DNA of 64,000 nucleotides from Micromonospora sp. FIMYZ51 (GCF_038246755.1 NZ_CP134706.1:6203501-6267500); one strand, 5' to 3'. Numbered from the stretch's first letter, positions 1 to 14,251 are shown. Notes: generated by a model not told the origin, from the sequence alone. Made by a program: numbers and translations.

Positions 1-584
1 CTGTCCGCCAGGCGCTCCTCACCGGGCAGCTGAGCCAGCCCGTCGCCGTAGGCGACCAGATCGGCCAGGACCACGCCGTAGCGCAGGGCCGCCTCGGCCA
101 CCTCCATCTGCTGTCGGCCGAGCACCTCCTGCCGGGTGCCGTCGAGGGTGTCCAGGTGCGCGTCGATGGCCGCCAACCGGCCGCGTACCGCAGCCGGCGG
201 CTCATCGATCTTGGCGCGCTCGGCCCGGTACGCGTCGATCCGGTCCTGCGTCCGCCGAACCCGGAGGTTGTACGCGTCGGCCTGTTCCTGCTGCGGCTTG
301 TCGAGGTAGGCGGCAGCCGCCATCCGCTCGGCATGCAGGTCGTTCGTCAGCGCGGAGACGTTCATGGAGAGCGCGGTGAGCGATCGGGCCTCGGTCGCGT
401 CCACGGCGCCCGCACCGACCGAGACCAGGCGGACCGTGGCCAGCGCGATGACCGCGGCGACCGGAACCACCAGGATCAGTGCCAGCTTGGACCGAATCCG
501 CACGTCCCGCAGTCGGGGCAGCCGACGGCGTCCGTTCTGCGCGGGGTCACCGCTGGCGGGCAGGGTCGTCGGTCCGGTGCTCAC
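1..584 (-). CDS. Nitrate/nitrite-sensing (NIT) sensor histidine kinase, N-terminal part
   Basis: About 194 residues are visible; the gene runs off the left edge, so the kinase domain is not seen. The GTG start at 584 follows a GGAGG about 8 nt upstream. A basic cytoplasmic N-terminus is followed by a membrane helix at residues ~31-55 (KLALILVVPVAAVIALA), then a helical extracytoplasmic region with an ER-M-AAAAYL patch typical of NIT domains. NIT kinases are membrane sensors. In actinomycetes they often head conservon-type operons with a roadblock/LC7 protein, a DUF742 protein and a small GTPase. Those partners would lie left of the window, so that context is inferred. A coding strand on minus is supported by uninterrupted translation and family-like sequence. 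The kinase assignment rests on the NIT architecture only. Confidence 0.75.
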   Translation of the reverse strand, partial: MSTGPTTLPASGDPAQNGRRRLPRLRDVRIRSKLALILVVPVAAVIALATVRLVSVGAGAVDATEARSLTALSMNVSALTNDLHAERMAAAAYLDKPQQEQADAYNLRVRRTQDRIDAYRAERAKIDEPPAAVRGRLAAIDAHLDTLDGTRQEVLGRQQMEVAEAALRYGVVLADLVAYGDGLAQLPGEERLAD

Positions 585-1032
585 GACATCGCCTCCGTCG
601 GTTTCTCCACGCCTGAACCGTCGACCCGTACGGGCCAGAACGGCCGGCGCCATGCGCGGCCCGGCCGCGATTTCATCAGACGAGATCGTGTTTGGGAAGC
701 CGCAGTGTGACAGGAAACGGTCGGAGGGCGTGCATCGAGTGATCGGAACAACTAATACCTACATTTCGGCGGTGCCCTTGATCAGGGCAGGTACCTCCAG
801 AGTGGTCATCCGTGTCGCGAGCGTGAGCGTCGGAAAACATCTTGTTACCCCAACATGTGGGATAGGCGTCCCGAAACACCGCCGATCGCCTCGCTTGACC
901 ACAGCGCCTGGCATTGGCAAGGTTTTGCAGGCTTCGCGCACACCGTACGGCAGGCGCACCCCGGATCTCCACTGAGGATGGTCGCGCCGCCGGTGACCGG
1001 GCCACCGCCCGTGCCGCACCAGGAGGAAACCG
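585..1032. other. Gene-free divergent intergenic region
   Basis: This stretch separates the divergent NIT kinase and binding-lipoprotein genes. I see no gene in it; open frames here are short and lack family resemblance. A TTGACC at 896-901 with CAAGGT 17 nt downstream is a weak possible promoter for the plus-strand gene. No clear operator or riboswitch was recognised. Confidence 0.5.
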
Positions 1033-2214
1033 TTGACCCCGTTCCGCTCCGCGACCGCCACCGTGCTCGCGTCGGCCATGCTGGCCACCACCCTCACCGG
1101 CTGCCAGTTCGGCGGGCAGGAGCAGGACACCTCACCCATCGTCATCGCCGCTGACCTGGAACTGTCCGGTGCGGCGGTCGGCGCCGGCACGGCGTACCGG
1201 CAGGCGATGGAGTTGAAGATCGAGCAGCTGAACGCCTCTGGCGCGCTGAACGGCCGGTCGATCAAACTCGTGTGGAAGGACAACCGGTCCGACGCCAGCG
1301 AGTCGCTGCGCAACATCGCCGAATTCAGCAACGACCCGCAGGTGAGCGCCATCATTATGGGCGGCTGCAACGAGTGCGCGATCGGCGCGGTCCGCACCGT
1401 CAACGAGAAGCAGATTCCCACAATCGCGCTCGCCGCGGCCGACGCGGTGGCCAACCCGGTGGCGGACCGCCGCTACGTGTTCAAGCTGGCGCCCAACCCC
1501 GCCGACAACGCCGGGGCGCTCACCATCGAGCTGAGCCGACGCAGCATCGACACGGTCGGGTTGCTGCGCACCGACGACCCGTACGGGCGGGAGGGCACCG
1601 AGGCGCTGCGCCGCGAGCTCGACAAGGCGGGCATCGAGGTGCTGGCCGAGGCGACGGTCCGGGGCACCGACACCGAGGTGGACCGGCAGGTCAGCCAGCT
1701 GACCTCGACAAACCCCGAGGCGCTGGTCATCTGGACCCCGCCGGAGCAGGCCATGCTGGCCGCCACCGCGGCCCGACGGACCGACTTCGACGGCGGCCTC
1801 TACCTGGACGCACTGGCGGCGGGGGACCTCTTCCTCGGCCCCTCGGCCCGGGCCGCCGAACGATCGACCCTGATCTTCACCCAGACGATGGTGATCGACG
1901 ACGTCATCGCCACCACGCCCGCGAAGGCCGCCCGTCGGCAGTGGTTCCAGGACTACACCGCCCGCTTCGGCGGCTACCACGGTTCGTCGTCCTTCGCCGC
2001 AGACGCCGTCCAGCTCATCGCCGACGCCGAGCTACGCTCCGGCGGGCCGGCCGGCAAGGTCGACCGGGAGGGCATCCGGAACGTGCTGGAGACCTCGCAG
2101 TTGGACGGACTCTCCGGGCCGATCCGGATGACGCCGGACAACCACTCCGGGCTGATGCCCCAGGCGCTTACCACGCTTGTGGCCCGTAACGGTCGGTGGC
2201 GACTGGCCAGCTGA
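1033..2214 (+). CDS. ABC transporter substrate-binding lipoprotein, branched-chain amino acid/amide type
   Basis: The 393-residue protein starts with TTG at 1033, preceded by AGGAGG at 1021-1026. It opens with a lipoprotein signal (hydrophobic segment to residue ~20, lipobox LTGC with Cys at ~23), then a type I periplasmic-binding fold resembling Leu/Ile/Val-binding proteins. Characteristic pieces are the early IAADLELSGAAV segment, a central GLLRTDDPYGREG hinge-like segment and a C-terminal FAADAVQLIADA helix. Such lipoproteins capture small ligands outside the membrane, either for an ABC importer or as sensors. No permease or ATPase of this family is adjacent. It stands beside a NIT kinase gene, so a sensory or signalling role is possible. 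The ligand cannot be assigned. Confidence 0.85.
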   Translation: MTPFRSATATVLASAMLATTLTGCQFGGQEQDTSPIVIAADLELSGAAVGAGTAYRQAMELKIEQLNASGALNGRSIKLVWKDNRSDASESLRNIAEFSNDPQVSAIIMGGCNECAIGAVRTVNEKQIPTIALAAADAVANPVADRRYVFKLAPNPADNAGALTIELSRRSIDTVGLLRTDDPYGREGTEALRRELDKAGIEVLAEATVRGTDTEVDRQVSQLTSTNPEALVIWTPPEQAMLAATAARRTDFDGGLYLDALAAGDLFLGPSARAAERSTLIFTQTMVIDDVIATTPAKAARRQWFQDYTARFGGYHGSSSFAADAVQLIADAELRSGGPAGKVDREGIRNVLETSQLDGLSGPIRMTPDNHSGLMPQALTTLVARNGRWRLAS

Positions 2215-2252
2215 GCCGGCACCGTTGCCGACCTCTACGGCGCGCCGTGCCG

Positions 2253-2284
2253 CCGTCGGGAAACCCCGCCGGGCTTCCCGACGG
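2253..2284. terminator. Bidirectional terminator-like hairpin
   Basis: A 10-bp perfect inverted repeat (CCGTCGGGAA / TTCCCGACGG, 12-nt loop) lies between the convergent ends of the binding lipoprotein (plus) and the ABC permease (minus). There is no T tract, as is usual in actinobacteria. Confidence 0.55.
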
Positions 2285-2288
2285 TCGG

Positions 2289-3149
2289 TCAGCGGCTGGA
2301 GGTGGTTTCCCGCAGCCAGGGCAGGCTACGCCGCTCGATGAGCACCAGCGCGCTGTAGAGCAGGATGCTGACCAGGGCGACCAACATGATCGCCGCCCAG
2401 GCGGTGGCGGTGTCGCCGATGCCCGCGTACTGCTGGATGACGTAACCGAGGCCACCCTCACCGGCCTGGAACTCACCGATCACCGCGCCGATCGCGGCCA
2501 GCGGCATGGCCACCTTGAGGCCGACGAAGATCTGCGGCAACGCGGCCGGGAAGCGCACCTTGCGGAAGGTTTGCCAGCGGGAGGCGTTGTAGGAGCGCAC
2601 CAGCTCGGCCAGCTCCGCCGGAGTGGTGGTCAACCCGGTCGCGGTGGAGAGCACGATCGGGAAGAAGCACAGCAGGAAGACCATCGTCAGAATGGGTTTC
2701 TGACCCCAGCCGAGCGCCACCACCAACAGCGGTCCGAGGGTGATCTTCGGCACCGCGTTGATGGCGACCAGCAGCGGGGTGAACATCCGCTCGACCGTCC
2801 GAGAGGCGGCCAGCGCCAGGCCGAGCAGCACCCCGGCCACCGCGGAGAGCAGGAAGCCGACCAGGATCTCGCCGGTGGTGTCGCGGGTGTGCGCCAGCAG
2901 CCGCTCCGGCCGTTCGGCGAAGGCGGCCAGCACGTCTGCGGGGGGCGGCAGGGCCGCGGGATGGATCAGCTCCAACTGGGCGACCAGCCACCAGAGCGCA
3001 AGGGCGATCAGCAGACCGGCGGCCGGCAACAGCGCCGCGCTGGCGACGGACCGCAGGTCGCCGGGGCGCCACCGCCGGCCACGCGGTGCCGCCTGGGACG
3101 GCGCGGGTGCCAGCGCCGCCTCCGGCTGCCGTGGGCGGACGTCGGTCAT
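2289..3149 (-). CDS. ABC transporter permease, SsuC/TauC/ThiX type
   Basis: This 286-residue integral membrane protein starts at ATG 3149, with GGAGG about 9 nt upstream. After a ~40-residue basic Pro/Arg-rich cytoplasmic tail there are about six membrane helices. The binding-protein-dependent transport (EAA) loop is visible as LAELVRSYNASRWQTFRKV, the site that contacts the ATPase. The length and late position of the EAA loop match nitrate/sulfonate/taurine/pyrimidine permeases. It is downstream of the binding-protein gene on the same strand (182-nt gap) and divergent from the matching ATPase gene. Substrate is unknown: sulfonates, nitrate-like anions or thiamine precursors are the family's options. 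Confidence 0.85.
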   Translation of the reverse strand: MTDVRPRQPEAALAPAPSQAAPRGRRWRPGDLRSVASAALLPAAGLLIALALWWLVAQLELIHPAALPPPADVLAAFAERPERLLAHTRDTTGEILVGFLLSAVAGVLLGLALAASRTVERMFTPLLVAINAVPKITLGPLLVVALGWGQKPILTMVFLLCFFPIVLSTATGLTTTPAELAELVRSYNASRWQTFRKVRFPAALPQIFVGLKVAMPLAAIGAVIGEFQAGEGGLGYVIQQYAGIGDTATAWAAIMLVALVSILLYSALVLIERRSLPWLRETTSSR

Positions 3150-3330
3150 CGGGATCCTCCTGCGATTCGGGTGGCTCTGGCGATTCGGATGGTGGCGTGG
3201 TCGGGCAGTTCAGGTGGCGCTGGCAGTTCGGGTGGCCGGGGACGGGAAGGGGGTACGCCCCACCGGCTGCCCGGTGCGGCGCACCCCGTGTCGACCGTCG
3301 GCCGTCGGCCCCGGGTACGAAGTCTCGACC

Positions 3331-4356
3331 TCAGGCCTTCGGCGCGAGATTGAAGTCGATGATCTGGTCCGGGGTGAGGTCCGTCTTCAGCGCGCCGGCA
3401 CCGCGCAGGATCGCGATGCTCTTGGCGACCCGGCCGCTGTCCAGCGTGCCCAGTGCGGTGCCGGAGTTGCTGGAGCGGACGTACCCGGCCATCAGCTGAA
3501 GCTCGGCGGCAGCCGCCTCGGGGTTCACCGCCTCGGCGTTCTTGGCCAGGATCTGGGCGGCCTCCTGCGGGTTCGCCAGGGCGTACTCCAGGCCCTTGAG
3601 TAGCGCCTCGGTGAACCGCTTGACCTGCTCCGGCTTCTCGCTGGCGTACTGCTTGGAGGTGATCAGCACGTTGCCGTAGAGGTCCTGCATCACGTTGCTG
3701 TACGGCAGCAGGACGGCCTTCTTCTTGGTCACTGCCTCGATGGTCGGCTGGCCGACGACGAACTGGCCGATGCCGTCCACCGAGCCGGAGGCGAGCGTGC
3801 CCATGAGCGTCTGCGCCTCGCCGTTGACCCACTTCACCTTGGCGTAGTCGATGCCCGCCATTCGCGCGTACGTCGGGAAGAGGTTGCGGACCACCGAGCC
3901 GGGGGTGTCGGCGAGCGTCTTGCCCTCCAGGTCCTTCGGGGTGTTGATGCCGGTGCCCTCGACGGTGGCGATGGCGGCCATGGTGCGCTGCTGGATGGCG
4001 GCCACCGCGACGAAGTCCTTGGCGTCACCGTTGCCGAGCTGGAGCAGGCCACCGGTCAGGTCGATCGGACCGAACTGGGCCTGGCCACCGACGATCGTCT
4101 GGATCACCCCACCGGTGCCCTGCCCGGGTTTGATGTCCACCTCGAAGCCGGCGTCCTTGAAGAACCCCTTCTCCTTGGCCACCCAGGCGTAGGAGTCACG
4201 CCCGAAGTTGCCGAAGGAGGTCAGGTAGGTCACCTGCTCCAGGGACGAGCCCACACCGCCCTTGTCGTCGGCGTCGTCGGAGCCGCACGCGGCGGAGACC
4301 AGGGCGAGCGCGGTGGCCATGGTGGCCGCGGCGACCGTACGGGTCAGCCTTTTCAT
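3331..4356 (-). CDS. ABC transporter substrate-binding lipoprotein, NMT1/ThiY/SsuA-like
   Basis: The 341-residue product starts at ATG 4356, with AGGACAAGG just upstream; a longer in-frame reading to 4446 lacks a signal-like N-terminus. The signal MKRLTRTVAAATMATALALV ends in a lipobox (SAAC, Cys ~24). The mature part is a type II periplasmic-binding fold: TYLTSFGNFGRDSYAWVAKEKG near the N-terminus, a GTGGVIQTIVGGQAQFGPID ligand-pocket segment, then a second lobe. This pattern fits the NMT1 superfamily, which includes HMP/thiamine-precursor, sulfonate, taurine and nitrate binders. It is transcribed with the permease and away from the ATPase. No TPP riboswitch is visible upstream, so a thiamine link rests only on the nearby thi operon. 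Confidence 0.85.
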   Translation of the reverse strand: MKRLTRTVAAATMATALALVSAACGSDDADDKGGVGSSLEQVTYLTSFGNFGRDSYAWVAKEKGFFKDAGFEVDIKPGQGTGGVIQTIVGGQAQFGPIDLTGGLLQLGNGDAKDFVAVAAIQQRTMAAIATVEGTGINTPKDLEGKTLADTPGSVVRNLFPTYARMAGIDYAKVKWVNGEAQTLMGTLASGSVDGIGQFVVGQPTIEAVTKKKAVLLPYSNVMQDLYGNVLITSKQYASEKPEQVKRFTEALLKGLEYALANPQEAAQILAKNAEAVNPEAAAAELQLMAGYVRSSNSGTALGTLDSGRVAKSIAILRGAGALKTDLTPDQIIDFNLAPKA

Positions 4357-4625
4357 CAGTACACCTTGTCCTTTCCAACCGGGGCATCGTGCCGCCGGAA
4401 GGGGGGTTGTCGGGCGGCACCGGCAGCCGGAGATGGAAGCCGACACCGCGTACGAGGGGGATTCTTCGCGGGCACAGCGTACGAGAACCCCACCTTTGCG
4501 ACGCCAGGCGTACCCGGTTGCGGAACGGATACAAAGTGACGTCCCCCCCGCACGGGGCGATAGCGGGCGAGGCCGCTAGCCTGTTACGGATTCCTGACCG
4601 TCCACTCAGTGGAGGCCCGCCGGAG

Positions 4626-5411
4626 ATGATCCGTCTGTCCGAGGTGTCCCGCACCTTCGACGGCCGCGCCGGCCGGGTCGAAGCGCTGCGTGGCATCGAC
4701 CTCGACGTGGCCGAGGGCGAGTTCGTCGCCGTACTCGGCCGCTCCGGATGCGGCAAGTCCACCCTGTTGCGGCTGATCGCCGGCCTGCTGCCGGTCACCT
4801 CGGGCGAAATCACCGTCGGTGGCACACCGGTCACCGGGCCGCGCCCGGACATCGCCATGCTGTTCCAGCGACCGGCTCTGCTGCCGTGGCGTACGGTCCT
4901 GGACAACGTCCTGCTGCCGGTGGAGATCTTCGGCTGGAAGCGCGCGGACCACCGGGACCGGGCCCGGCAACTGCTGGAGGTCGCCGGGCTGGCCGGCTTC
5001 GAGAAGCGGCTGCCGCACGAGCTCTCCGGCGGCATGCAGCAGCGGGTGTCGCTGTGCCGGTCGCTGATCGGCGACCCCCGGGTGATGTTGATGGACGAGC
5101 CGTTCTCCGCGCTGGATGCGCTCACCCGGGAGGAACTGGCCGGCGAGCTGCAACGGGTGCACATGCGCAACGGCGCGACGATCGTCTTCGTCACCCACTC
5201 CATCGACGAGGCGGTGCTGCTCGCCGACCGGGTGGTGGTACTCAGCCCGCGCCCCGGCCGGCTCCGCAAGATCGTCGAGGTGACCGTGCCCCGCCCCCGC
5301 ACCCTCGGCCGCAACGCCCACCTGGCCGATGTCGCCCAGATCAGCGCCGACCTGCACGAACTGCTGATGGAACGCGACCAGCCGGCGACCGCCGCCGCCG
5401 AGGGGCGATGA
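4626..5411 (+). CDS. ABC transporter ATP-binding protein, SsuB/TauB/ThiZ type
   Basis: The 261-residue ATPase starts at ATG 4626, with GGAGG at 4611-4615. It carries Walker A GRSGCGKST, the signature LSGGMQQRV, Walker B VMLMDEPFSALD and the switch histidine in VTHSIDEA. Family-typical QRPALLPWRTVLDNV follows the Q-loop. It energises import by the permease encoded divergently at 2289-3149, so the three ABC subunits are split across two diverging transcripts. Its stop overlaps the next start by 4 nt (ATGA), coupling it to the oxidoreductase downstream. Confidence 0.92.
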   Translation: MIRLSEVSRTFDGRAGRVEALRGIDLDVAEGEFVAVLGRSGCGKSTLLRLIAGLLPVTSGEITVGGTPVTGPRPDIAMLFQRPALLPWRTVLDNVLLPVEIFGWKRADHRDRARQLLEVAGLAGFEKRLPHELSGGMQQRVSLCRSLIGDPRVMLMDEPFSALDALTREELAGELQRVHMRNGATIVFVTHSIDEAVLLADRVVVLSPRPGRLRKIVEVTVPRPRTLGRNAHLADVAQISADLHELLMERDQPATAAAEGR

Positions 5412-6364
5412 CGATGCGGGTGGCGGTCTTCACGGAGCCGCACCGCGGCGCCAGCTACGACGACCAGCTCCGCTTCGCCCGCCTCGCCGAGCAGGGCGGG
5501 TACGACGGCTTCTTCCGGGCCGACCACTACCAGAGCATGGGCGACGAGCCGGGGCTACCCGGACCGACCGACGCCTGGCTCACCCTCGCCGCGCTCGCCC
5601 GGGAGACCAGCCGGATCCGCCTGGGCACCCTGGTCAGCTCGGCGACCTTCCGGCTACCCGGGCCGCTGGCGGTGATGGTGGCGCAGGTGGACCAGATGAG
5701 CGGCGGCCGGGTCGAGCTGGGCATCGGAGCCGGCTGGTACGCCCGTGAGCATCTCTCGTACGGCATCCCGTTCCCGGACACCAGGGAACGCTTCGACCGC
5801 CTCGCCGAGCAACTCGACGTGATCACCGGCCTGTGGCGCACCCCGTTGGGCGAGACGTTCAGCTACACCGGTGAGCACTACCAACTGGCCGACGCGCCGG
5901 CCCTGCCCAAGCCGGTGCAGACCCCCGGGCCTCCGGTGATCATCGGCGGCCGGGGGGCCAGGCGCACCCCGGAACTGGCCGCCCGGTACGCCGACGAGTT
6001 CAACATGCCGTTCACAAGCGTCGAGCAGACCGGTGCGGCGTACGAGCGGGTGCGGGAGGCGGCCGAACGGGTCGGCCGCGCCGAGAGCGGGCGCGGTGCG
6101 CTGCTGTTCTCCGCCGGCATCGTGGTGGCCATCGGCCGGACGGACGCGCAAGCCCAGCGGCGGGCCGCGCCGCTGCACGCCAAGAGCGCCCTGCCGCCCG
6201 AGAATCCGGTGGTCGGTTCGCCGGGACAGCTTGTCGACCGGATCGGTGAGTTCGCAAAGCTCGGCACCGAGCGGGTTCACCTACGCCTGACCGACCTCAC
6301 CGACCTGGATCACCTGGAACTCATCGCCGCCGAGGTGCTTCCCCAACTGAACGGATCACGATGA
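5408..6364 (+). CDS. LLM-class flavin/F420-dependent oxidoreductase
   Basis: This 318-residue luciferase-like monooxygenase superfamily member has the TIM-barrel hallmarks: an early FFRADHYQSM segment, RIRLGTLVSS, and GGRVELGIGAGWYAREH. The family uses FMN or coenzyme F420. Actinomycete members of this subtype are often F420-dependent, but the sequence alone does not settle it. The start overlaps the ATPase stop by 4 nt, and its own stop overlaps the cupin start by 4 nt, so ATPase, LLM and cupin form one translationally coupled unit. That suggests the imported compound is oxidised by this enzyme, as with SsuD in sulfonate use. The substrate is not identified. Confidence 0.88.
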   Translation: MTMRVAVFTEPHRGASYDDQLRFARLAEQGGYDGFFRADHYQSMGDEPGLPGPTDAWLTLAALARETSRIRLGTLVSSATFRLPGPLAVMVAQVDQMSGGRVELGIGAGWYAREHLSYGIPFPDTRERFDRLAEQLDVITGLWRTPLGETFSYTGEHYQLADAPALPKPVQTPGPPVIIGGRGARRTPELAARYADEFNMPFTSVEQTGAAYERVREAAERVGRAESGRGALLFSAGIVVAIGRTDAQAQRRAAPLHAKSALPPENPVVGSPGQLVDRIGEFAKLGTERVHLRLTDLTDLDHLELIAAEVLPQLNGSR

Positions 6365-6690
6365 CCCAACCGTCGCTCGACCCCCACTCCCCCGGGGCAG
6401 ACCTCGTCCTCGGACCGGTGGGTCAGGAGATCGTCTTCGAGAACGACCGGGTCCGGGTCTGGCACATCCGGCTGGAGCCGGGTGAAGGGCAGCCGCTGCA
6501 CCGGCACGACCACCCGTACCTCGTGGTGGCCGTACAGGGCGCGAAGAACGTGATCCAGACCGTCGACGGCGTCAAGATCGACGCGGACGAGCCGACCGGC
6601 GGGGTGGTCTACCGCGATCCGGGAGCGGTGCACATGCTGACGAACGTCGGCGACACCACGTACCTGGCCCGGCTCATCGAGCTCAAGTAA
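6361..6690 (+). CDS. Small single-domain cupin protein
   Basis: The 109-residue protein holds one cupin barrel. The metal-binding motif is visible as PLHRHDHPYLVV, and a second motif lies around GAVHMLTNVGDTTYLARLIEL. Standalone cupins of this size bind a metal and act as isomerases, lyases, dioxygenases or ligand sensors. It is coupled by a 4-nt overlap to the LLM oxidoreductase, implying a linked catabolic or accessory step. No specific reaction can be assigned. Confidence 0.8.
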   Translation: MTQPSLDPHSPGADLVLGPVGQEIVFENDRVRVWHIRLEPGEGQPLHRHDHPYLVVAVQGAKNVIQTVDGVKIDADEPTGGVVYRDPGAVHMLTNVGDTTYLARLIELK

Positions 6691-6762
6691 GAGCGAAACC
6701 CGTCGCTGCGCAACCGCCGCGAGCAGGCATTACATCCTTCTCCGGCGCGCCGGTGGCGAACG

Positions 6763-8628
6763 GTGGCGACGGACCGTAACGTGCCGGACATGGCCCATCG
6801 GACCTTGAGCCGGCTGATGCTCACGGCATTCGGCGTCAGCCTGCTGGCCGGGGCCGGTCAGCTCGGCCTCGCCTTCGGCTTCGGCATCATCAGGCTCACC
6901 GGCACCTTCACCGGTGCCACCGTCAACCAGTGGCCGGCGCAGCTCGTCTGGGCCGGCTGGTTCGCGACGAACGCCGCCGTCATCGGTGCCCTGCTCGCCG
7001 AGCGGCTGGTCCGGCGCGACGAGCAGCTCACCGGCACCGGTCGGCAGTTGGCCGTCGCCCTCAGCGCCGCCCTGGGCGCCCTCGTCGTGGCGCCGTTGTG
7101 CATGCAACCGGCCCGCAGCGCCGAGGTCGTCTCGGTCGATCCGGTCTGGGCCGTGGCGATCTGCGCGGGACTCGGCGCGGTGGTCGGTGCCGGCGCCACG
7201 CTGGCCGTGCTGATCCGGCCCCCGTTCGCCTGGAACATGGCCGCCGTCGCCGGGGTGATGTGGCTGCTGGCGCTGCTCTCGGTCCTACCGTCGCTGGGCG
7301 AGTCCGGGCCGCTGACATCGGTACGCCTCGGCGTGTTGGAGCCGGCGTGGCTCGATGCCGACACGGCGCAGCAGTTGGCCCTGCTGATCTTGCCGATGCT
7401 GAGCTTGGTGGCCGGCGCGGCGACCGGAGCGCTGGCCCGCCAGTACGGCCATCCCCCGCTGATCGGCGGACCGAGCGGCGCGGCCGGGCCGGTGCTTGTG
7501 GCGTTCGCCTATCTGGCCGCCGGGCCGGGTGGTACGGGTGACCGCTACCAACTCTGGCCGTACTACGGTGCGCTGATCGCCATCGCCGCCGGTGCGCTCG
7601 GCTCGGCCGCCACCGCACTGCTGCCCTGGTCGCCGGGCCGCCCCCAGGCGACGGAAGCCATCGAGCCGACCGCCATCCTCGCGCCGCTGCCCGCCGCACC
7701 GATGCTGCCCGGCCCGGCCCGGCGTCAAGCCGATGAGCAGACCGCCGTCAGGTCACCCATCGCCCTCGGCGCCACCCCGGAGCCGACCCCCAGCAGCCCG
7801 GCACCCACCCTCGAGCAGCCGACCCCCACCAGCGCTACGCCCACGGCAGCGGACTCGCCGCAGGCGGAGGCGGCCGGGTCACCACCACACTGGCACTGGC
7901 CGGACGATCGAACGGCGTCCCGCACCCCGGCGACGACGCCGGGAACGCGGCTACCGGAGCGTCCGGCCGCCCCGCCCGCCGACACGTCGGGCGACCTCTG
8001 GGTCGGCGACGGCAGCGACATCCCGGCGACCTCCCAGGCCACAGCCCCGCCGGACGCAGCCCCGTCGGACAGCCCGGCCGGCGACGAAACCGAGGACGGT
8101 ACGCCGGCCCGGGCGGCACCACGAGCACGGCGCCGGTTCCCGATGCCCGATCTGTGGCGGGCGACCACGTGGCGGCTCGCCCCCGCCCAGCAGCCCGAGC
8201 CGCCGGCATCGGCCGAGGAGAACGTCCCCTCGACCGATGCCGAGCAGTCGAGCCCTGCCCGGGAGGCGACACCACCGGCCGCCGAGCCGCCGAGCCGCTT
8301 CACCGCTCCCCCGCCGCGCATCTCCGCCGACCCGGAAGCGGCCATCCGGGACGTGACGGCCGCGTTCGCCAAGCCGCCCGTCACCCGTGCCGAGGAGGTG
8401 CAGCCGGACACCGGCGACCGGGACAAGGGCGGCCGGCGCGGTCTGTTCCGGCGCGGCAGGTCACGCTCGGCCGACGCCGGCACCGAACGCGAGGAGCCAC
8501 TGGCCGCGCAGGACGAGGAGTACGTGCACTGGGTGGCCGAACTGAGCCGCCCCATCCCCGACGACGAGCCCGCCCCCAAAAAACCCCGCCGCTCCCTACG
8601 CTCCACCGGCCGCCACCACCGCGACTAA
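6763..8628 (+). CDS. Polytopic membrane protein with long disordered C-terminus, unknown function
   Basis: The 621-residue product has about eight hydrophobic helices in the first ~285 residues. The next ~335 residues are Pro/Ala/Thr-rich and end in a basic patch (KKPRRSLRSTGRHHRD). GTG 6763 gives the longest reading; ATG 6790 (MAHRTLSR) is an equally likely start, and neither has a strong Shine-Dalgarno sequence. I recognise no named family. The helix-plus-disordered-tail layout is common among actinobacterial envelope proteins, and the tail is probably cytoplasmic. It follows the cupin after 72 nt and converges on thiC, with a palindromic element between. Confidence 0.7.
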   Translation: MATDRNVPDMAHRTLSRLMLTAFGVSLLAGAGQLGLAFGFGIIRLTGTFTGATVNQWPAQLVWAGWFATNAAVIGALLAERLVRRDEQLTGTGRQLAVALSAALGALVVAPLCMQPARSAEVVSVDPVWAVAICAGLGAVVGAGATLAVLIRPPFAWNMAAVAGVMWLLALLSVLPSLGESGPLTSVRLGVLEPAWLDADTAQQLALLILPMLSLVAGAATGALARQYGHPPLIGGPSGAAGPVLVAFAYLAAGPGGTGDRYQLWPYYGALIAIAAGALGSAATALLPWSPGRPQATEAIEPTAILAPLPAAPMLPGPARRQADEQTAVRSPIALGATPEPTPSSPAPTLEQPTPTSATPTAADSPQAEAAGSPPHWHWPDDRTASRTPATTPGTRLPERPAAPPADTSGDLWVGDGSDIPATSQATAPPDAAPSDSPAGDETEDGTPARAAPRARRRFPMPDLWRATTWRLAPAQQPEPPASAEENVPSTDAEQSSPAREATPPAAEPPSRFTAPPPRISADPEAAIRDVTAAFAKPPVTRAEEVQPDTGDRDKGGRRGLFRRGRSRSADAGTEREEPLAAQDEEYVHWVAELSRPIPDDEPAPKKPRRSLRSTGRHHRD

Positions 8629-8642
8629 CCCCCCACCCCGCC

Positions 8643-8725
8643 CCCGCCGATCTTGCACTTCTGGTCGCTGATCTGCCCCCATATGAGGCATTTATCCCGA
8701 CCGAAAGCGCAAGATCGACGGCGGG
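8643..8725. repeat. Long imperfect palindromic element between convergent genes
   Basis: The outer arms CCCGCCGATCTTGC (8643-8656) and GCAAGATCGACGGCGGG (8709-8725) are near-perfect inverted repeats. Inner bases (CTGGTCG / CGACCGAAAG) extend the pairing, and the AT-richer loop holds CATATG. It fills the gap between the convergent membrane-protein and thiC genes, so it probably acts as a two-way terminator. It resembles dispersed GATCTTGCACTT-type palindromes that I recall from Micromonosporaceae intergenic regions; that recollection is unverified. Confidence 0.55.
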
Positions 8726-8733
8726 TGGCCGGG

Positions 8734-14244
<5,511 letters not shown>

Positions 14245-14251
<7 letters not shown>

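Noticed and set aside
4357..4625. A TPP riboswitch upstream of the NMT1/ThiY-like binding protein
   Set aside because: I searched both strands for the CTGAGA and ACCTGAT...GGATAATGC cores and saw neither.
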